DNA of 64,000 bases, from assembly GCF_945859685.1 (NCBI RefSeq), contig NC_079147.1, positions 56,078,946-56,142,945 of the forward strand, read 5' to 3'. Position numbers and translations under genes: made by a program. Numbering within the stretch: the stretch's first letter is position 1; each line of letters starts with the position of its first letter. The notes below the pieces were generated by a model, which saw only the letters and a program-made list of their open reading frames with translations, was not told where the DNA came from and ran no database searches. The DNA is from Eupeodes corollae. Taxonomy: Eukaryota > Arthropoda > Insecta > Diptera > Syrphidae. Positions 44,781 through 57,370 of this stretch are shown piece after piece.

Positions 44781-45236
44781 ATAAAATAAAATAAATAAAT
44801 AAATAAATTGTGTACCGCAACAGTTTGTTGAGAACTACTGCTAGATGGCATAGGCAGGGATCAAAGTCAAGACTACTGGCATGATAATGCAACGCACTAA
44901 ACATCATGTCAAGGGTACTATAATAATTATGGGATAGTAAACTCATCAAGAGAGCGTTTGGTAACATGAAATTATCTGTAAATATAATAAATATATTAAG
45001 TGTCTATTGATTTTCAACCCTCAATCATTTATGTGTGCGAGCAATTTCAGGGATGAAGAAGACCTACAGCTTTTCTCTCAAATCTAAATGGCTAATTTGA
45101 GAAAGCACATTTCATGACAAGAATAACTCTTGGAGGATTCGTCACTAGAGTCAGGAGCTGTGATTTAGGGATTGAACACAAGACCTTTGGCGTGACTGTC
45201 CTAAGCATTAATTACCACGACACAGGTGCAACATCT
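44781..45236 (-). repeat. Rearranged SINE pair, array unit 1
   Basis: Minus strand. 44781-44925 carries the SINE 3' tail ((ATTT)n and GGTACACAATTTATTTATTT) joined directly to a decayed tRNA head (complement of GGCATAGGCAGGGATCAAAG), with the body deleted. After about 90 bases, 45018-45236 carries body and head without the tail. Two SINEs, or one broken and partly duplicated SINE, would give this arrangement. Confidence 0.7.
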
Positions 45237-45559
45237 GTAAAACCCATACAAAACAATTAAGTTTCACAAACTTAGTGAATATTCTAAGCTACCAAGTAAG
45301 GAATTCTAGGTGAACGTCATTTGAAGTCTTGCAATTATTTATTTTTCTTATTTCAACATGTTAATCCATAGGGGCCAGTTAGAGCTATATTCAAAATAAA
45401 TACGGAAAATGCTAGAGTAAATATGTTACTATGTACTATAGATTAAAAATTCAAATTATTTTCTAATAAAATAAATCGCTCAAAGAATATGGTTCGAGAA
45501 AAAAAAATTATAAATTAGGTGTATTTTTTTTATTTCAAGATGGCTGAAGCATCAACTGA

Positions 45560-45965
45560 CTTTTAGTTTTTTAATGTTAATGATAACATCTCTGGACTCT
45601 GCCTCTACAAACTCTATATCAGTCCATAACTGTCGATCATTTCTAATGGAGATGGCGCAACAGTTTAGTATTCACCTTTGTTGGGTGCCGGGCCATAGAG
45701 ACATTCCAGGTAACTGTAAGGCAGATGAACTCACCAGGAACGGTACAGTACAGCCCATCCTACTACGTTTGACAAGTACTGGCATACCAATCGCTACTTG
45801 TAAACTGTTGCTAATGCAAGACTCTGCGAGCAGGGCAGGCACCAGGTTGAACAACATCTCCACGTGTCAAGCCTCAAGATTCATGTTGTATCACAATGGG
45901 CCATTAAACTGGCCTAAGTGTGTCCGTTTCCATCTTGGACAGCCTCTATAGCCTTACCCTACCTA
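45560..45965 (+). pseudogene. RNase H fragment of R1/LOA-like retrotransposon, array unit 1
   Basis: The frame 45574-45951 reads SLDSASTNSISVHNCRSFLM, QFSIHLCWVPGHRDIPGNCK with ADELTRNGT (last RNase H block), and CKLLLMQDSASRAGTRLNNI, ending LNWPKCVRFHLGQPL. The 3' end is CTTACCCTACCTAG. It lacks the first RNase H motifs. It is closest to the copy at 32.3-33.2 kb, which is more decayed at the WVPGH block. Confidence 0.85.
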
Positions 45966-46149
45966 GTGGTAAAATTCTGGCTAGATATAAGTCAGAATTG
46001 TTATTTCTATAATCGTGAACCAATCGATAACAATCGGCAGGTTTATTGTATTTTGCTTATTTGAACATATGTTTTGACCAAGGAATTTTGCCACAAACTT
46101 TAGTTTTCTACAAAAAACTTCTTATGCAAGCTGCAAATATATCGACTTA

Positions 46150-46445
46150 TATTTTGTATTGTAAGGAAGTATTATTTATAACTTTTTCAATTTGACAAGG
46201 AACCCAAAACATTGAATAGAATTGTGCAGAAAATTACGGAGTAATGAAGTTTAACTTTTAGTTAAATGGAATTAACATGATTAGCTGTCATTTTGACATG
46301 AATAGGCTTAACTTGATAATAAGAGAGATTTTTCTGGTCTTACTTTGCATTGAACAGCTTGCCAATCAGATACTTAACACTTGAATTACCTTCAGGACCC
46401 TTATGTCGTCTAAACCTGAAAATGTTGTCCAAAAAATATAATGGT
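46150..46445 (+). repeat. Unknown interspersed repeat, array unit 1
   Basis: AATTTGACAAGG, GAATTGTGCAGAAAAT, GAGATTTTTCT, CCAATCAGATACT and TGTCGTCTAAACCTG occur in the same order and orientation at 61.87-62.12 kb. It is noncoding, with ends and class not determined. Confidence 0.6.
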
Positions 46446-46529
46446 AAAACGAATTTTAAGAGATGCATATCTCTCAAATGTAGATTTTGAATGTTATTCT
46501 TTTACCATGACAGCATACGAACCACTCAG

Positions 46530-48010
46530 TTAAGGCGACGAAGAACAACAGTTCCACCTCGACGAAGGGAAGTTATATGGAGCTGACGGCACCGCTTCCG
46601 AATTATTCAAAGCATCATGGGATCACTTGCTAAAGAGTATGCACCAACTCGTCTGCAAAATATGGTGATAAGAAAGCGTGGTGTCAGCATAGTTTGCCCA
46701 ATACTCAAGAAAGGAGTTCCTCTGAATTCGCCAACTACAGAGGCATCACTCTCCTGCACATTGCGTACAAGACCCTTTCTGTCAACGTCTGAAGCCGTTG
46801 GTCAACAATCTAATAGGTCCGTATCAGTGTGACTTTAGACAAAGAAAGTGCACCATTGACCAAATATCTCTTAATCAATTTTAAAGTCGTATATGACAGC
46901 ATCTATAGGGAAGAGCTTTACATAAAAATGTGTAGTTTTGGCAACCTTGTCAAACTTATCCGTTTGTGCAGAATGACGATGGAGAATGCACGCTGCCCTA
47001 TCAAGGTCGGAGAAGATCAAACCGATGCGTTTGGTGTCAAAAAGATTTTAGACAAGGAGAAGCACTGTCATGCAACTTCTTCAACATCGTTCTTGTACAT
47101 GGACACAACTTTCCAAAGGTCCATCAAATTACTCAGATACGATTACAATAATTGGACGATCAAAGAGTGATGTTAGTGATGCGTTTTTTAGCACTGCAAC
47201 GGAAGCGGAGAAGATGGGTTAAGTTCTCAACGAGGGCAAGACCAAATATCTGTTGTCATCAAAAAAAGGGAATTGAAAGAAGACACGTCTTAGACTAAAC
47301 GTCACCGGGGACCGCTAAAACTTTGAGGTAGTTAACTTTTAATTCAAACTACTACACCACTCCTGAAATCAACCGTAGATTAGCTCTTGCAAATCGGTGT
47401 TTCTCTGGACTTATTCCTGTCTCGAGCATCTAAATTCCCCATCTATAAGACGCTTATCCCGGTTCTCGGTGCTGAGGTCTTGATCCTGTTAAAAAAGATG
47501 AGAGCTTCTTCGAGAGAATAATTCGTGGGGTGATTTTCGGTCCCGTCTACATAGATGGAAAGTGGAGGGAAGGACCGCTTAAACTCTGAGGTAGTTAACT
47601 TTTAATTCAAACTACTACACCACTCCTGAAATCAACCGTAGATTAACTCTTGCAAATCGCTGTTTCTCTGGACTTATTCCTGTCTCGAGCATCTAAACTG
47701 ACCATCTATAAGACGGTCATCCCGGTTCTCGGTGCTGAAGTCTGGATCCTGTTAAAAAAAGATGAGAGCTTCTTCAAGAGAATAATTCATGGGGTGATTT
47801 TTGGTCCCGTCTACATAAATGGAAAGTGGAGGAGAAGATACAACGATAAACTGTACTGGCTGTTCAACGACACTGATATGGTCAGAAGATTAAAAGTGCA
47901 ACGACTTAGATAGCTCGGTCATGTAGAGTGAATGAATATCAACGCTCCAACCCGGAATGTCTTCGAATACAATCCAGATGGACGTCGCAGTATAGGAAGA
48001 CCGTGACTAC
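46530..48010 (+). pseudogene. RTE-like retrotransposon fragment with internal 263 bp duplication, array unit 1
   Basis: Blocks in order: ADGTASELFKASWDHLLKSM and HQLVCKIW (46.58 kb), SIVCPILKKG (46.68 kb), LCRMTMENARCPIKVGEDQT (46.96 kb), TTFQRSIKLLRYDYNN (47.11 kb, where LLGYADD is expected, so the catalytic box is destroyed) and the C-terminal GAEVWILLKKDESFFKRIIH with GVIFGPVYINGKWRRRYNDK (47.73-47.84 kb). About 263 bp covering the region before and including the C-terminal block is present twice in tandem (47308-47570 and 47571-47835) with ~10 differences. It is dead in all three units. Confidence 0.85.
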
Positions 48011-48543
48011 CTGGAGACGCTCAGGTCCGTTCCTTACTGTAGCGCAATACAATCAATTTTTGGAAGTTATTGTCAAAACTTACATATGTCAAAGAGTTTG
48101 TCAGTGAATATCTCACTGTCTTTTTGCATTAAAATAGAATTCACTAGGATCGACTTTTTCATACCTAGAAGTTGAGTCGTGTTCGTTAATGGTACATGAA
48201 AAAAAGCTTTGGTGGTGTTTGTTCTCCGTGCGAGAGACCTTTTGATTTTTTTTCAATATTCCCTGAAAGCTTTGCGAATGACTTTTTTGTCGCTGGGTCT
48301 CAACTCTCAAGAAATTTTTCTTAGGTGACAAACTACACTTACGATCAATAATGATAGTCAATTCTTAATGCTATGCAATACAAATACAAGATGTCAGATT
48401 ATTCTTCACCATGAAAAAACTTTAAATCATCATCTGTCAACAAGCCTTAATTCGACATGAACGACTTTGTACCTTGTTTCCAAACATTACTAATTCATTG
48501 AGACTGATTTTTTACTCTCAAATCATTTTTTAGACGTCTCTTA

Positions 48544-49339
48544 TGTGGTTTTCCATTGAACCAAAATATTGATGTGCCGTCGACGGGCCGGCAATATTTT
48601 TTTCTTAAACGTTTTCCAATGGGAAAAGTATTGATGTTTTTTCCCGACGAATTGATTCGTTTTGAATTCGCCTTTTGAGAAGAATCTACACAGATTTTCA
48701 CACTCATTTGAACACATACTAAAAACTTGACAGTTTTGCAAACGTCAAATGAAATTATTGTTTGTGGAAAAAATAATTGAAGAGAATTCAGCTTCGTTCT
48801 GTTGTAATTATAAATAATTATTTTCTGTGAAAACAATACAAAATTTGATTAATTTCTTGGCAATATTATTGTTGTGCTTTCAGGATCAGGTAATTATAAA
48901 ATTATATTGAATACTTGAGATGGTTGAAGCATAATTATTTCATTTTCAGGGCATAGACCACAGAATGCTGGATTTGCTCCTAGATTCGTCTTCGTCCGAG
49001 GACGAAGATATCCTGACAATTTTCAATTGGACAACTTCGACGATTGTTCAAACTAATGCATTTTTATCCAGGAATGAAAGAAATTCCATTAAAAATTTTG
49101 AAAACGTTGTAGAAAGATATACGGACACCAGACCGGTAGCAGCTAATAAAATTGAATTCAAAACAATAGACGAGAGGCGGGATTATTACTGTAAATATTT
49201 TAGTATGCTTCTGACAGCTGCTACACTAATACACTTACAAAAAGATATTGTTACGTTTTTTCTTTCCATTGGAACCAAAAAATATTGATTTTTAGTAGCG
49301 ACGGGCCGTCTATTTCATGTGGTTCAATGGAAATCGACA
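48544..49339 (+). mobile_element. PIF/Harbinger-like element, array copy 2
   Basis: Same structure as copy 1, with TTA at 48541-48543 and 49340-49342. Here a 107-codon frame is open (48965-49288): MLDLLLDSSSSEDEDILTIF, TIVQTNAFLSRNERNSIKNF and ENVVERYTD, the last resembling the N-terminus of PIF/Harbinger nucleases of insects. It then goes into unrelated sequence, so the DDE domain is absent. A GTAATTATAAAA donor at 48890 and a TTTCATTTTCAG acceptor ending 48950 could mark a 61 bp intron before the ATG. Non-autonomous derivative. Confidence 0.75.
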
Positions 49340-49460
49340 TTACTGATCAAATGTCTGCTAAATAACGTTTAAGACACACAACTTTTTTACATATGGAATA
49401 AATTGGTCACAATTAATGGATTAGTATTATTTTTTTGAAGTCCTTTGTAATAATTATAGG

Positions 49461-49916
49461 ATAAAATAAAATAAATAAATAAATAAATTGTGTACCGCAA
49501 CAGTTTGTTGAGAACTACTGCTAGATGGCATAGGCAGGGATCAAAGTCAAGACTACTGGCATGATAATGCAACGCACTAAACATCATGTCAAGGGTACTA
49601 TAATAATTATGGGATAGTAAACTCATCAAGAGAGCGTTTGGTAACATGAAATTATCTGTAAATATAATAAATATATTAAGTGTCTATTGATTTTCAACCC
49701 TCAATCATTTATGTGTGCGAGCAATTTCAGGGATGAAGAAGACCTACAGCTTTTCTCTCAAATCTAAATGGCTAATTTGAGAAAGCACATTTCATGACAA
49801 GAATAACTCTTGGAGGATTCGTCACTAGAGTCAGGAGCTGTGATTTAGGGATTGAACACAAGACCTTTGGCGTGACTGTCCTAAGCATTAATTACCACGA
49901 CACAGGTGCAACATCT
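49461..49916 (-). repeat. Rearranged SINE pair, array unit 2
   Basis: Identical in arrangement to 44781-45236, displaced by 4680 bases. Confidence 0.7.
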
Positions 49917-50239
49917 GTAAAACCCATACAAAACAATTAAGTTTCACAAACTTAGTGAATATTCTAAGCTACCAAGTAAGGAATTCTAGGTGAACGTCAT
50001 TTGAAGTCTTGCAATTATTTATTTTTCTTATTTCAACATGTTAATCCATAGGGGCCAGTTAGAGCTATATTCAAAATAAATACGGAAAATGCTAGAGTAA
50101 ATATGTTACTATGTACTATAGATTAAAAATTCAAATTATTTTCTAATAAAATAAATCGCTCAAAGAATATGGTTCGAGAAAAAAAAATTATAAATTAGGT
50201 GTATTTTTTTTATTTCAAGATGGCTGAAGCATCAACTGA

Positions 50240-50645
50240 CTTTTAGTTTTTTAATGTTAATGATAACATCTCTGGACTCTGCCTCTACAAACTCTATATC
50301 AGTCCATAACTGTCGATCATTTCTAATGGAGATGGCGCAACAGTTTAGTATTCACCTTTGCTGGGTGCCGGGCCATAGAGACATTCCAGGTAACTGTAAG
50401 GCAGATGAACTCACCAGGAACGGTACAGTACAGCCCATCCTACTACGTTTGACAAGTACTGGCATACCAATCGCTACTTGTAAACTGTTGCTAATGCAAG
50501 ACTCTGCGAGCAGGGCAGGCACCAGGTTGAACAACATCTCCACGTGTCAAGCCTCAAGATTCATGTTGTATCACAATGGGCCATTAAACTGGCCTAAGTG
50601 TGTCCGTTTCCATCTTGGACAGCCTCTATAGCCTTACCCTACCTA
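50240..50645 (+). pseudogene. RNase H fragment, array unit 2
   Basis: The 125-codon frame 50254-50631 is identical in protein sequence to that of unit 1; one silent-position change (TGT to TGC in the LCWVPGH block) was seen. Confidence 0.85.
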
Positions 50646-50829
50646 GTGGTAAAATTCTGGCTAGATATAAGTCAGAATTGTTATTTCTATAATCGTGAAC
50701 CAATCGATAACAATCGGCAGGTTTATTGTATTTTGCTTATTTGAACATATGTTTTGACCAAGGAATTTTGCCACAAACTTTAGTTTTCTACAAAAAACTT
50801 CTTATGCAAGCTGCAAATATATCGACTTA

Positions 50830-51125
50830 TATTTTGTATTGTAAGGAAGTATTATTTATAACTTTTTCAATTTGACAAGGAACCCAAAACATTGAATAGA
50901 ATTGTGCAGAAAATTACGGAGTAATGAAGTTTAACTTTTAGTTAAATGGAATTAACATGATTAGCTGTCATTTTGACATGAATAGGCTTAACTTGATAAT
51001 AAGAGAGATTTTTCTGGTCTTACTTTGCATTGAACAGCTTGCCAATCAGATACTTAACACTTGAATTACCTTCAGGACCCTTATGTCGTCTAAACCTGAA
51101 AATGTTGTCCAAAAAATATAATGGT
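50830..51125 (+). repeat. Unknown interspersed repeat, array unit 2
   Basis: Copy of 46150-46445, displaced by 4680 bases; related to 61.87-62.12 kb. Confidence 0.6.
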
Positions 51126-51209
51126 AAAACGAATTTTAAGAGATGCATATCTCTCAAATGTAGATTTTGAATGTTATTCTTTTACCATGACAGCATACGA
51201 ACCACTCAG

Positions 51210-52690
51210 TTAAGGCGACGAAGAACAACAGTTCCACCTCGACGAAGGGAAGTTATATGGAGCTGACGGCACCGCTTCCGAATTATTCAAAGCATCATGG
51301 GATCACTTGCTAAAGAGTATGCACCAACTCGTCTGCAAAATATGGTGATAAGAAAGCGTGGTGTCAGCATAGTTTGCCCAATACTCAAGAAAGGAGTTCC
51401 TCTGAATTCGCCAACTACAGAGGCATCACTCTCCTGCACATTGCGTACAAGACCCTTTCTGTCAACGTCTGAAGCCGTTGGTCAACAATCTAATAGGTCC
51501 GTATCAGTGTGACTTTAGACAAAGAAAGTGCACCATTGACCAAATATCTCTTAATCAATTTTAAAGTCGTATATGACAGCATCTATAGGGAAGAGCTTTA
51601 CATAAAAATGTGTAGTTTTGGCAACCTTGTCAAACTTATCCGTTTGTGCAGAATGACGATGGAGAATGCACGCTGCCCTATCAAGGTCGGAGAAGATCAA
51701 ACCGATGCGTTTGGTGTCAAAAAGATTTTAGACAAGGAGAAGCACTGTCATGCAACTTCTTCAACATCGTTCTTGTACATGGACACAACTTTCCAAAGGT
51801 CCATCAAATTACTCAGATACGATTACAATAATTGGACGATCAAAGAGTGATGTTAGTGATGCGTTTTTTAGCACTGCAACGGAAGCGGAGAAGATGGGTT
51901 AAGTTCTCAACGAGGGCAAGACCAAATATCTGTTGTCATCAAAAAAAGGGAATTGAAAGAAGACACGTCTTAGACTAAACGTCACCGGGGACCGCTAAAA
52001 CTTTGAGGTAGTTAACTTTTAATTCAAACTACTACACCACTCCTGAAATCAACCGTAGATTAGCTCTTGCAAATCGGTGTTTCTCTGGACTTATTCCTGT
52101 CTCGAGCATCTAAATTCCCCATCTATAAGACGCTTATCCCGGTTCTCGGTGCTGAGGTCTTGATCCTGTTAAAAAAGATGAGAGCTTCTTCGAGAGAATA
52201 ATTCGTGGGGTGATTTTCGGTCCCGTCTACATAGATGGAAAGTGGAGGGAAGGACCGCTTAAACTCTGAGGTAGTTAACTTTTAATTCAAACTACTACAC
52301 CACTCCTGAAATCAACCGTAGATTAACTCTTGCAAATCGCTGTTTCTCTGGACTTATTCCTGTCTCGAGCATCTAAACTGACCATCTATAAGACGGTCAT
52401 CCCGGTTCTCGGTGCTGAAGTCTGGATCCTGTTAAAAAAAGATGAGAGCTTCTTCAAGAGAATAATTCATGGGGTGATTTTTGGTCCCGTCTACATAAAT
52501 GGAAAGTGGAGGAGAAGATACAACGATAAACTGTACTGGCTGTTCAACGACACTGATATGGTCAGAAGATTAAAAGTGCAACGACTTAGATAGCTCGGTC
52601 ATGTAGAGTGAATGAATATCAACGCTCCAACCCGGAATGTCTTCGAATACAATCCAGATGGACGTCGCAGTATAGGAAGACCGTGACTAC
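51210..52690 (+). pseudogene. RTE-like fragment, array unit 2
   Basis: Same as 46530-48010, including the broken catalytic box and the 263 bp tandem duplication (about 51988-52515). Confidence 0.85.
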
Positions 52691-53223
52691 CTGGAGACGC
52701 TCAGGTCCGTTCCTTACTGTAGCGCAATACAATCAATTTTTGGAAGTTATTGTCAAAACTTACATATGTCAAAGAGTTTGTCAGTGAATATCTCACTGTC
52801 TTTTTGCATTAAAATAGAATTCACTAGGATCGACTTTTTCATACCTAGAAGTTGAGTCGTGTTCGTTAATGGTACATGAAAAAAAGCTTTGGTGGTGTTT
52901 GTTCTCCGTGCGAGAGACCTTTTGATTTTTTTTCAATATTCCCTGAAAGCTTTGCGAATGACTTTTTTGTCGCTGGGTCTCAACTCTCAAGAAATTTTTC
53001 TTAGGTGACAAACTACACTTACGATCAATAATGATAGTCAATTCTTAATGCTATGCAATACAAATACAAGATGTCAGATTATTCTTCACCATGAAAAAAC
53101 TTTAAATCATCATCTGTCAACAAGCCTTAATTCGACATGAACGACTTTGTACCTTGTTTCCAAACATTACTAATTCATTGAGACTGATTTTTTACTCTCA
53201 AATCATTTTTTAGACGTCTCTTA

Positions 53224-54019
53224 TGTGGTTTTCCATTGAACCAAAATATTGATGTGCCGTCGACGGGCCGGCAATATTTTTTTCTTAAACGTTTTCCAAT
53301 GGGAAAAGTATTGATGTTTTTTCCCGACGAATTGATTCGTTTTGAATTCGCCTTTTGAGAAGAATCTACACAGATTTTCACACTCATTTGAACACATACT
53401 AAAAACTTGACAGTTTTGCAAACGTCAAATGAAATTATTGTTTGTGGAAAAAATAATTGAAGAGAATTCAGCTTCGTTCTGTTGTAATTATAAATAATTA
53501 TTTTCTGTGAAAACAATACAAAATTTGATTAATTTCTTGGCAATATTATTGTTGTGCTTTCAGGATCAGGTAATTATAAAATTATATTGAATACTTGAGA
53601 TGGTTGAAGCATAATTATTTCATTTTCAGGGCATAGACCACAGAATGCTGGATTTGCTCCTAGATTCGTCTTCGTCCGAGGACGAAGATATCCTGACAAT
53701 TTTCAATTGGACAACTTCGACGATTGTTCAAACTAATGCATTTTTATCCAGGAATGAAAGAAATTCCATTAAAAATTTTGAAAACGTTGTAGAAAGATAT
53801 ACGGACACCAGACCGGTAGCAGCTAATAAAATTGAATTCAAAACAATAGACGAGAGGCGGAATTATTACTGTAAATATTTTAGTATGCTTCTGACAGCTG
53901 CTACACTAATACACTTACAAAAAGATATTGTTACGTTTTTTCTTTCCATTGGAACCAAAAAATATTGATTTTTAGTAGCGACGGGCCGTCTATTTCATGT
54001 GGTTCAATGGAAATCGACA
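53224..54019 (+). mobile_element. PIF/Harbinger-like element, array copy 3
   Basis: TTA flanks at 53221-53223 and 54020-54022. It matches copy 2 except for one G to A change seen at 53861, which changes the frame's ERRDYY to ERRNYY. The 107-codon frame is otherwise open (53645-53968). Confidence 0.75.
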
Positions 54020-54140
54020 TTACTGATCAAATGTCTGCTAAATAACGTTTAAGACACACAACTTTTTTACATATGGAATAAATTGGTCACAATTAATGGA
54101 TTAGTATTATTTTTTTGAAGTCCTTTGTAATAATTATAGG

Positions 54141-54596
54141 ATAAAATAAAATAAATAAATAAATAAATTGTGTACCGCAACAGTTTGTTGAGAACTACTG
54201 CTAGATGGCATAGGCAGGGATCAAAGTCAAGACTACTGGCATGATAATGCAACGCACTAAACATCATGTCAAGGGTACTATAATAATTATGGGATAGTAA
54301 ACTCATCAAGAGAGCGTTTGGTAACATGAAATTATCTGTAAATATAATAAATATATTAAGTGTCTATTGATTTTCAACCCTCAATCATTTATGTGTGCGA
54401 GCAATTTCAGGGATGAAGAAGACCTACAGCTTTTCTCTCAAATCTAAATGGCTAATTTGAGAAAGCACATTTCATGACAAGAATAACTCTTGGAGGATTC
54501 GTCACTAGAGTCAGGAGCTGTGATTTAGGGATTGAACACAAGACCTTTGGCGTGACTGTCCTAAGCATTAATTACCACGACACAGGTGCAACATCT
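54141..54596 (-). repeat. Rearranged SINE pair, array unit 3
   Basis: Identical in arrangement to 44781-45236, displaced by 9360 bases. Confidence 0.7.
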
Positions 54597-54919
54597 GTAA
54601 AACCCATACAAAACAATTAAGTTTCACAAACTTAGTGAATATTCTAAGCTACCAAGTAAGGAATTCTAGGTGAACGTCATTTGAAGTCTTGCAATTATTT
54701 ATTTTTCTTATTTCAACATGTTAATCCATAGGGGCCAGTTAGAGCTATATTCAAAATAAATACGGAAAATGCTAGAGTAAATATGTTACTATGTACTATA
54801 GATTAAAAATTCAAATTATTTTCTAATAAAATAAATCGCTCAAAGAATATGGTTCGAGAAAAAAAAATTATAAATTAGGTGTATTTTTTTTATTTCAAGA
54901 TGGCTGAAGCATCAACTGA

Positions 54920-55325
54920 CTTTTAGTTTTTTAATGTTAATGATAACATCTCTGGACTCTGCCTCTACAAACTCTATATCAGTCCATAACTGTCGATCAT
55001 TTCTAATGGAGATGGCGCAACAGTTTAGTATTCACCTTTGCTGGGTGCCGGGCCATAGAGACATTCCAGGTAACTGTAAGGCAGATGAACTCACCAGGAA
55101 CGGTACAGTACAGCCCATCCTACTACGTTTGACAAGTACTGGCATACCAATCGCTACTTGTAAACTGTTGCTAATGCAAGACTCTGCGAGCAGGGCAGGC
55201 ACCAGGTTGAACAACATCTCCACGTGTCAAGCCTCAAGATTCATGTTGTATCACAATGGGCCATTAAACTGGCCTAAGTGTGTCCGTTTCCATCTTGGAC
55301 AGCCTCTATAGCCTTACCCTACCTA
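54920..55325 (+). pseudogene. RNase H fragment, array unit 3
   Basis: The frame 54934-55311 is identical to that of units 1 and 2 at protein level. Confidence 0.85.
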
Positions 55326-55509
55326 GTGGTAAAATTCTGGCTAGATATAAGTCAGAATTGTTATTTCTATAATCGTGAACCAATCGATAACAATCGGCAG
55401 GTTTATTGTATTTTGCTTATTTGAACATATGTTTTGACCAAGGAATTTTGCCACAAACTTTAGTTTTCTACAAAAAACTTCTTATGCAAGCTGCAAATAT
55501 ATCGACTTA

Positions 55510-55805
55510 TATTTTGTATTGTAAGGAAGTATTATTTATAACTTTTTCAATTTGACAAGGAACCCAAAACATTGAATAGAATTGTGCAGAAAATTACGGA
55601 GTAATGAAGTTTAACTTTTAGTTAAATGGAATTAACATGATTAGCTGTCATTTTGACATGAATAGGCTTAACTTGATAATAAGAGAGATTTTTCTGGTCT
55701 TACTTTGCATTGAACAGCTTGCCAATCAGATACTTAACACTTGAATTACCTTCAGGACCCTTATGTCGTCTAAACCTGAAAATGTTGTCCAAAAAATATA
55801 ATGGT
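55510..55805 (+). repeat. Unknown interspersed repeat, array unit 3
   Basis: Copy of 46150-46445, displaced by 9360 bases. Confidence 0.6.
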
Positions 55806-55889
55806 AAAACGAATTTTAAGAGATGCATATCTCTCAAATGTAGATTTTGAATGTTATTCTTTTACCATGACAGCATACGAACCACTCAG

Positions 55890-57370
55890 TTAAGGCGACG
55901 AAGAACAACAGTTCCACCTCGACGAAGGGAAGTTATATGGAGCTGACGGCACCGCTTCCGAATTATTCAAAGCATCATGGGATCACTTGCTAAAGAGTAT
56001 GCACCAACTCGTCTGCAAAATATGGTGATAAGAAAGCGTGGTGTCAGCATAGTTTGCCCAATACTCAAGAAAGGAGTTCCTCTGAATTCGCCAACTACAG
56101 AGGCATCACTCTCCTGCACATTGCGTACAAGACCCTTTCTGTCAACGTCTGAAGCCGTTGGTCAACAATCTAATAGGTCCGTATCAGTGTGACTTTAGAC
56201 AAAGAAAGTGCACCATTGACCAAATATCTCTTAATCAATTTTAAAGTCGTATATGACAGCATCTATAGGGAAGAGCTTTACATAAAAATGTGTAGTTTTG
56301 GCAACCTTGTCAAACTTATCCGTTTGTGCAGAATGACGATGGAGAATGCACGCTGCCCTATCAAGGTCGGAGAAGATCAAACCGATGCGTTTGGTGTCAA
56401 AAAGATTTTAGACAAGGAGAAGCACTGTCATGCAACTTCTTCAACATCGTTCTTGTACATGGACACAACTTTCCAAAGGTCCATCAAATTACTCAGATAC
56501 GATTACAATAATTGGACGATCAAAGAGTGATGTTAGTGATGCGTTTTTTAGCACTGCAACGGAAGCGGAGAAGATGGGTTAAGTTCTCAACGAGGGCAAG
56601 ACCAAATATCTGTTGTCATCAAAAAAAGGGAATTGAAAGAAGACACGTCTTAGACTAAACGTCACCGGGGACCGCTAAAACTTTGAGGTAGTTAACTTTT
56701 AATTCAAACTACTACACCACTCCTGAAATCAACCGTAGATTAGCTCTTGCAAATCGGTGTTTCTCTGGACTTATTCCTGTCTCGAGCATCTAAATTCCCC
56801 ATCTATAAGACGCTTATCCCGGTTCTCGGTGCTGAGGTCTTGATCCTGTTAAAAAAGATGAGAGCTTCTTCGAGAGAATAATTCGTGGGGTGATTTTCGG
56901 TCCCGTCTACATAGATGGAAAGTGGAGGGAAGGACCGCTTAAACTCTGAGGTAGTTAACTTTTAATTCAAACTACTACACCACTCCTGAAATCAACCGTA
57001 GATTAACTCTTGCAAATCGCTGTTTCTCTGGACTTATTCCTGTCTCGAGCATCTAAACTGACCATCTATAAGACGGTCATCCCGGTTCTCGGTGCTGAAG
57101 TCTGGATCCTGTTAAAAAAAGATGAGAGCTTCTTCAAGAGAATAATTCATGGGGTGATTTTTGGTCCCGTCTACATAAATGGAAAGTGGAGGAGAAGATA
57201 CAACGATAAACTGTACTGGCTGTTCAACGACACTGATATGGTCAGAAGATTAAAAGTGCAACGACTTAGATAGCTCGGTCATGTAGAGTGAATGAATATC
57301 AACGCTCCAACCCGGAATGTCTTCGAATACAATCCAGATGGACGTCGCAGTATAGGAAGACCGTGACTAC
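55890..57370 (+). pseudogene. RTE-like fragment, array unit 3
   Basis: Same as 46530-48010, with the 263 bp duplication at about 56668-57195. Confidence 0.85.
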
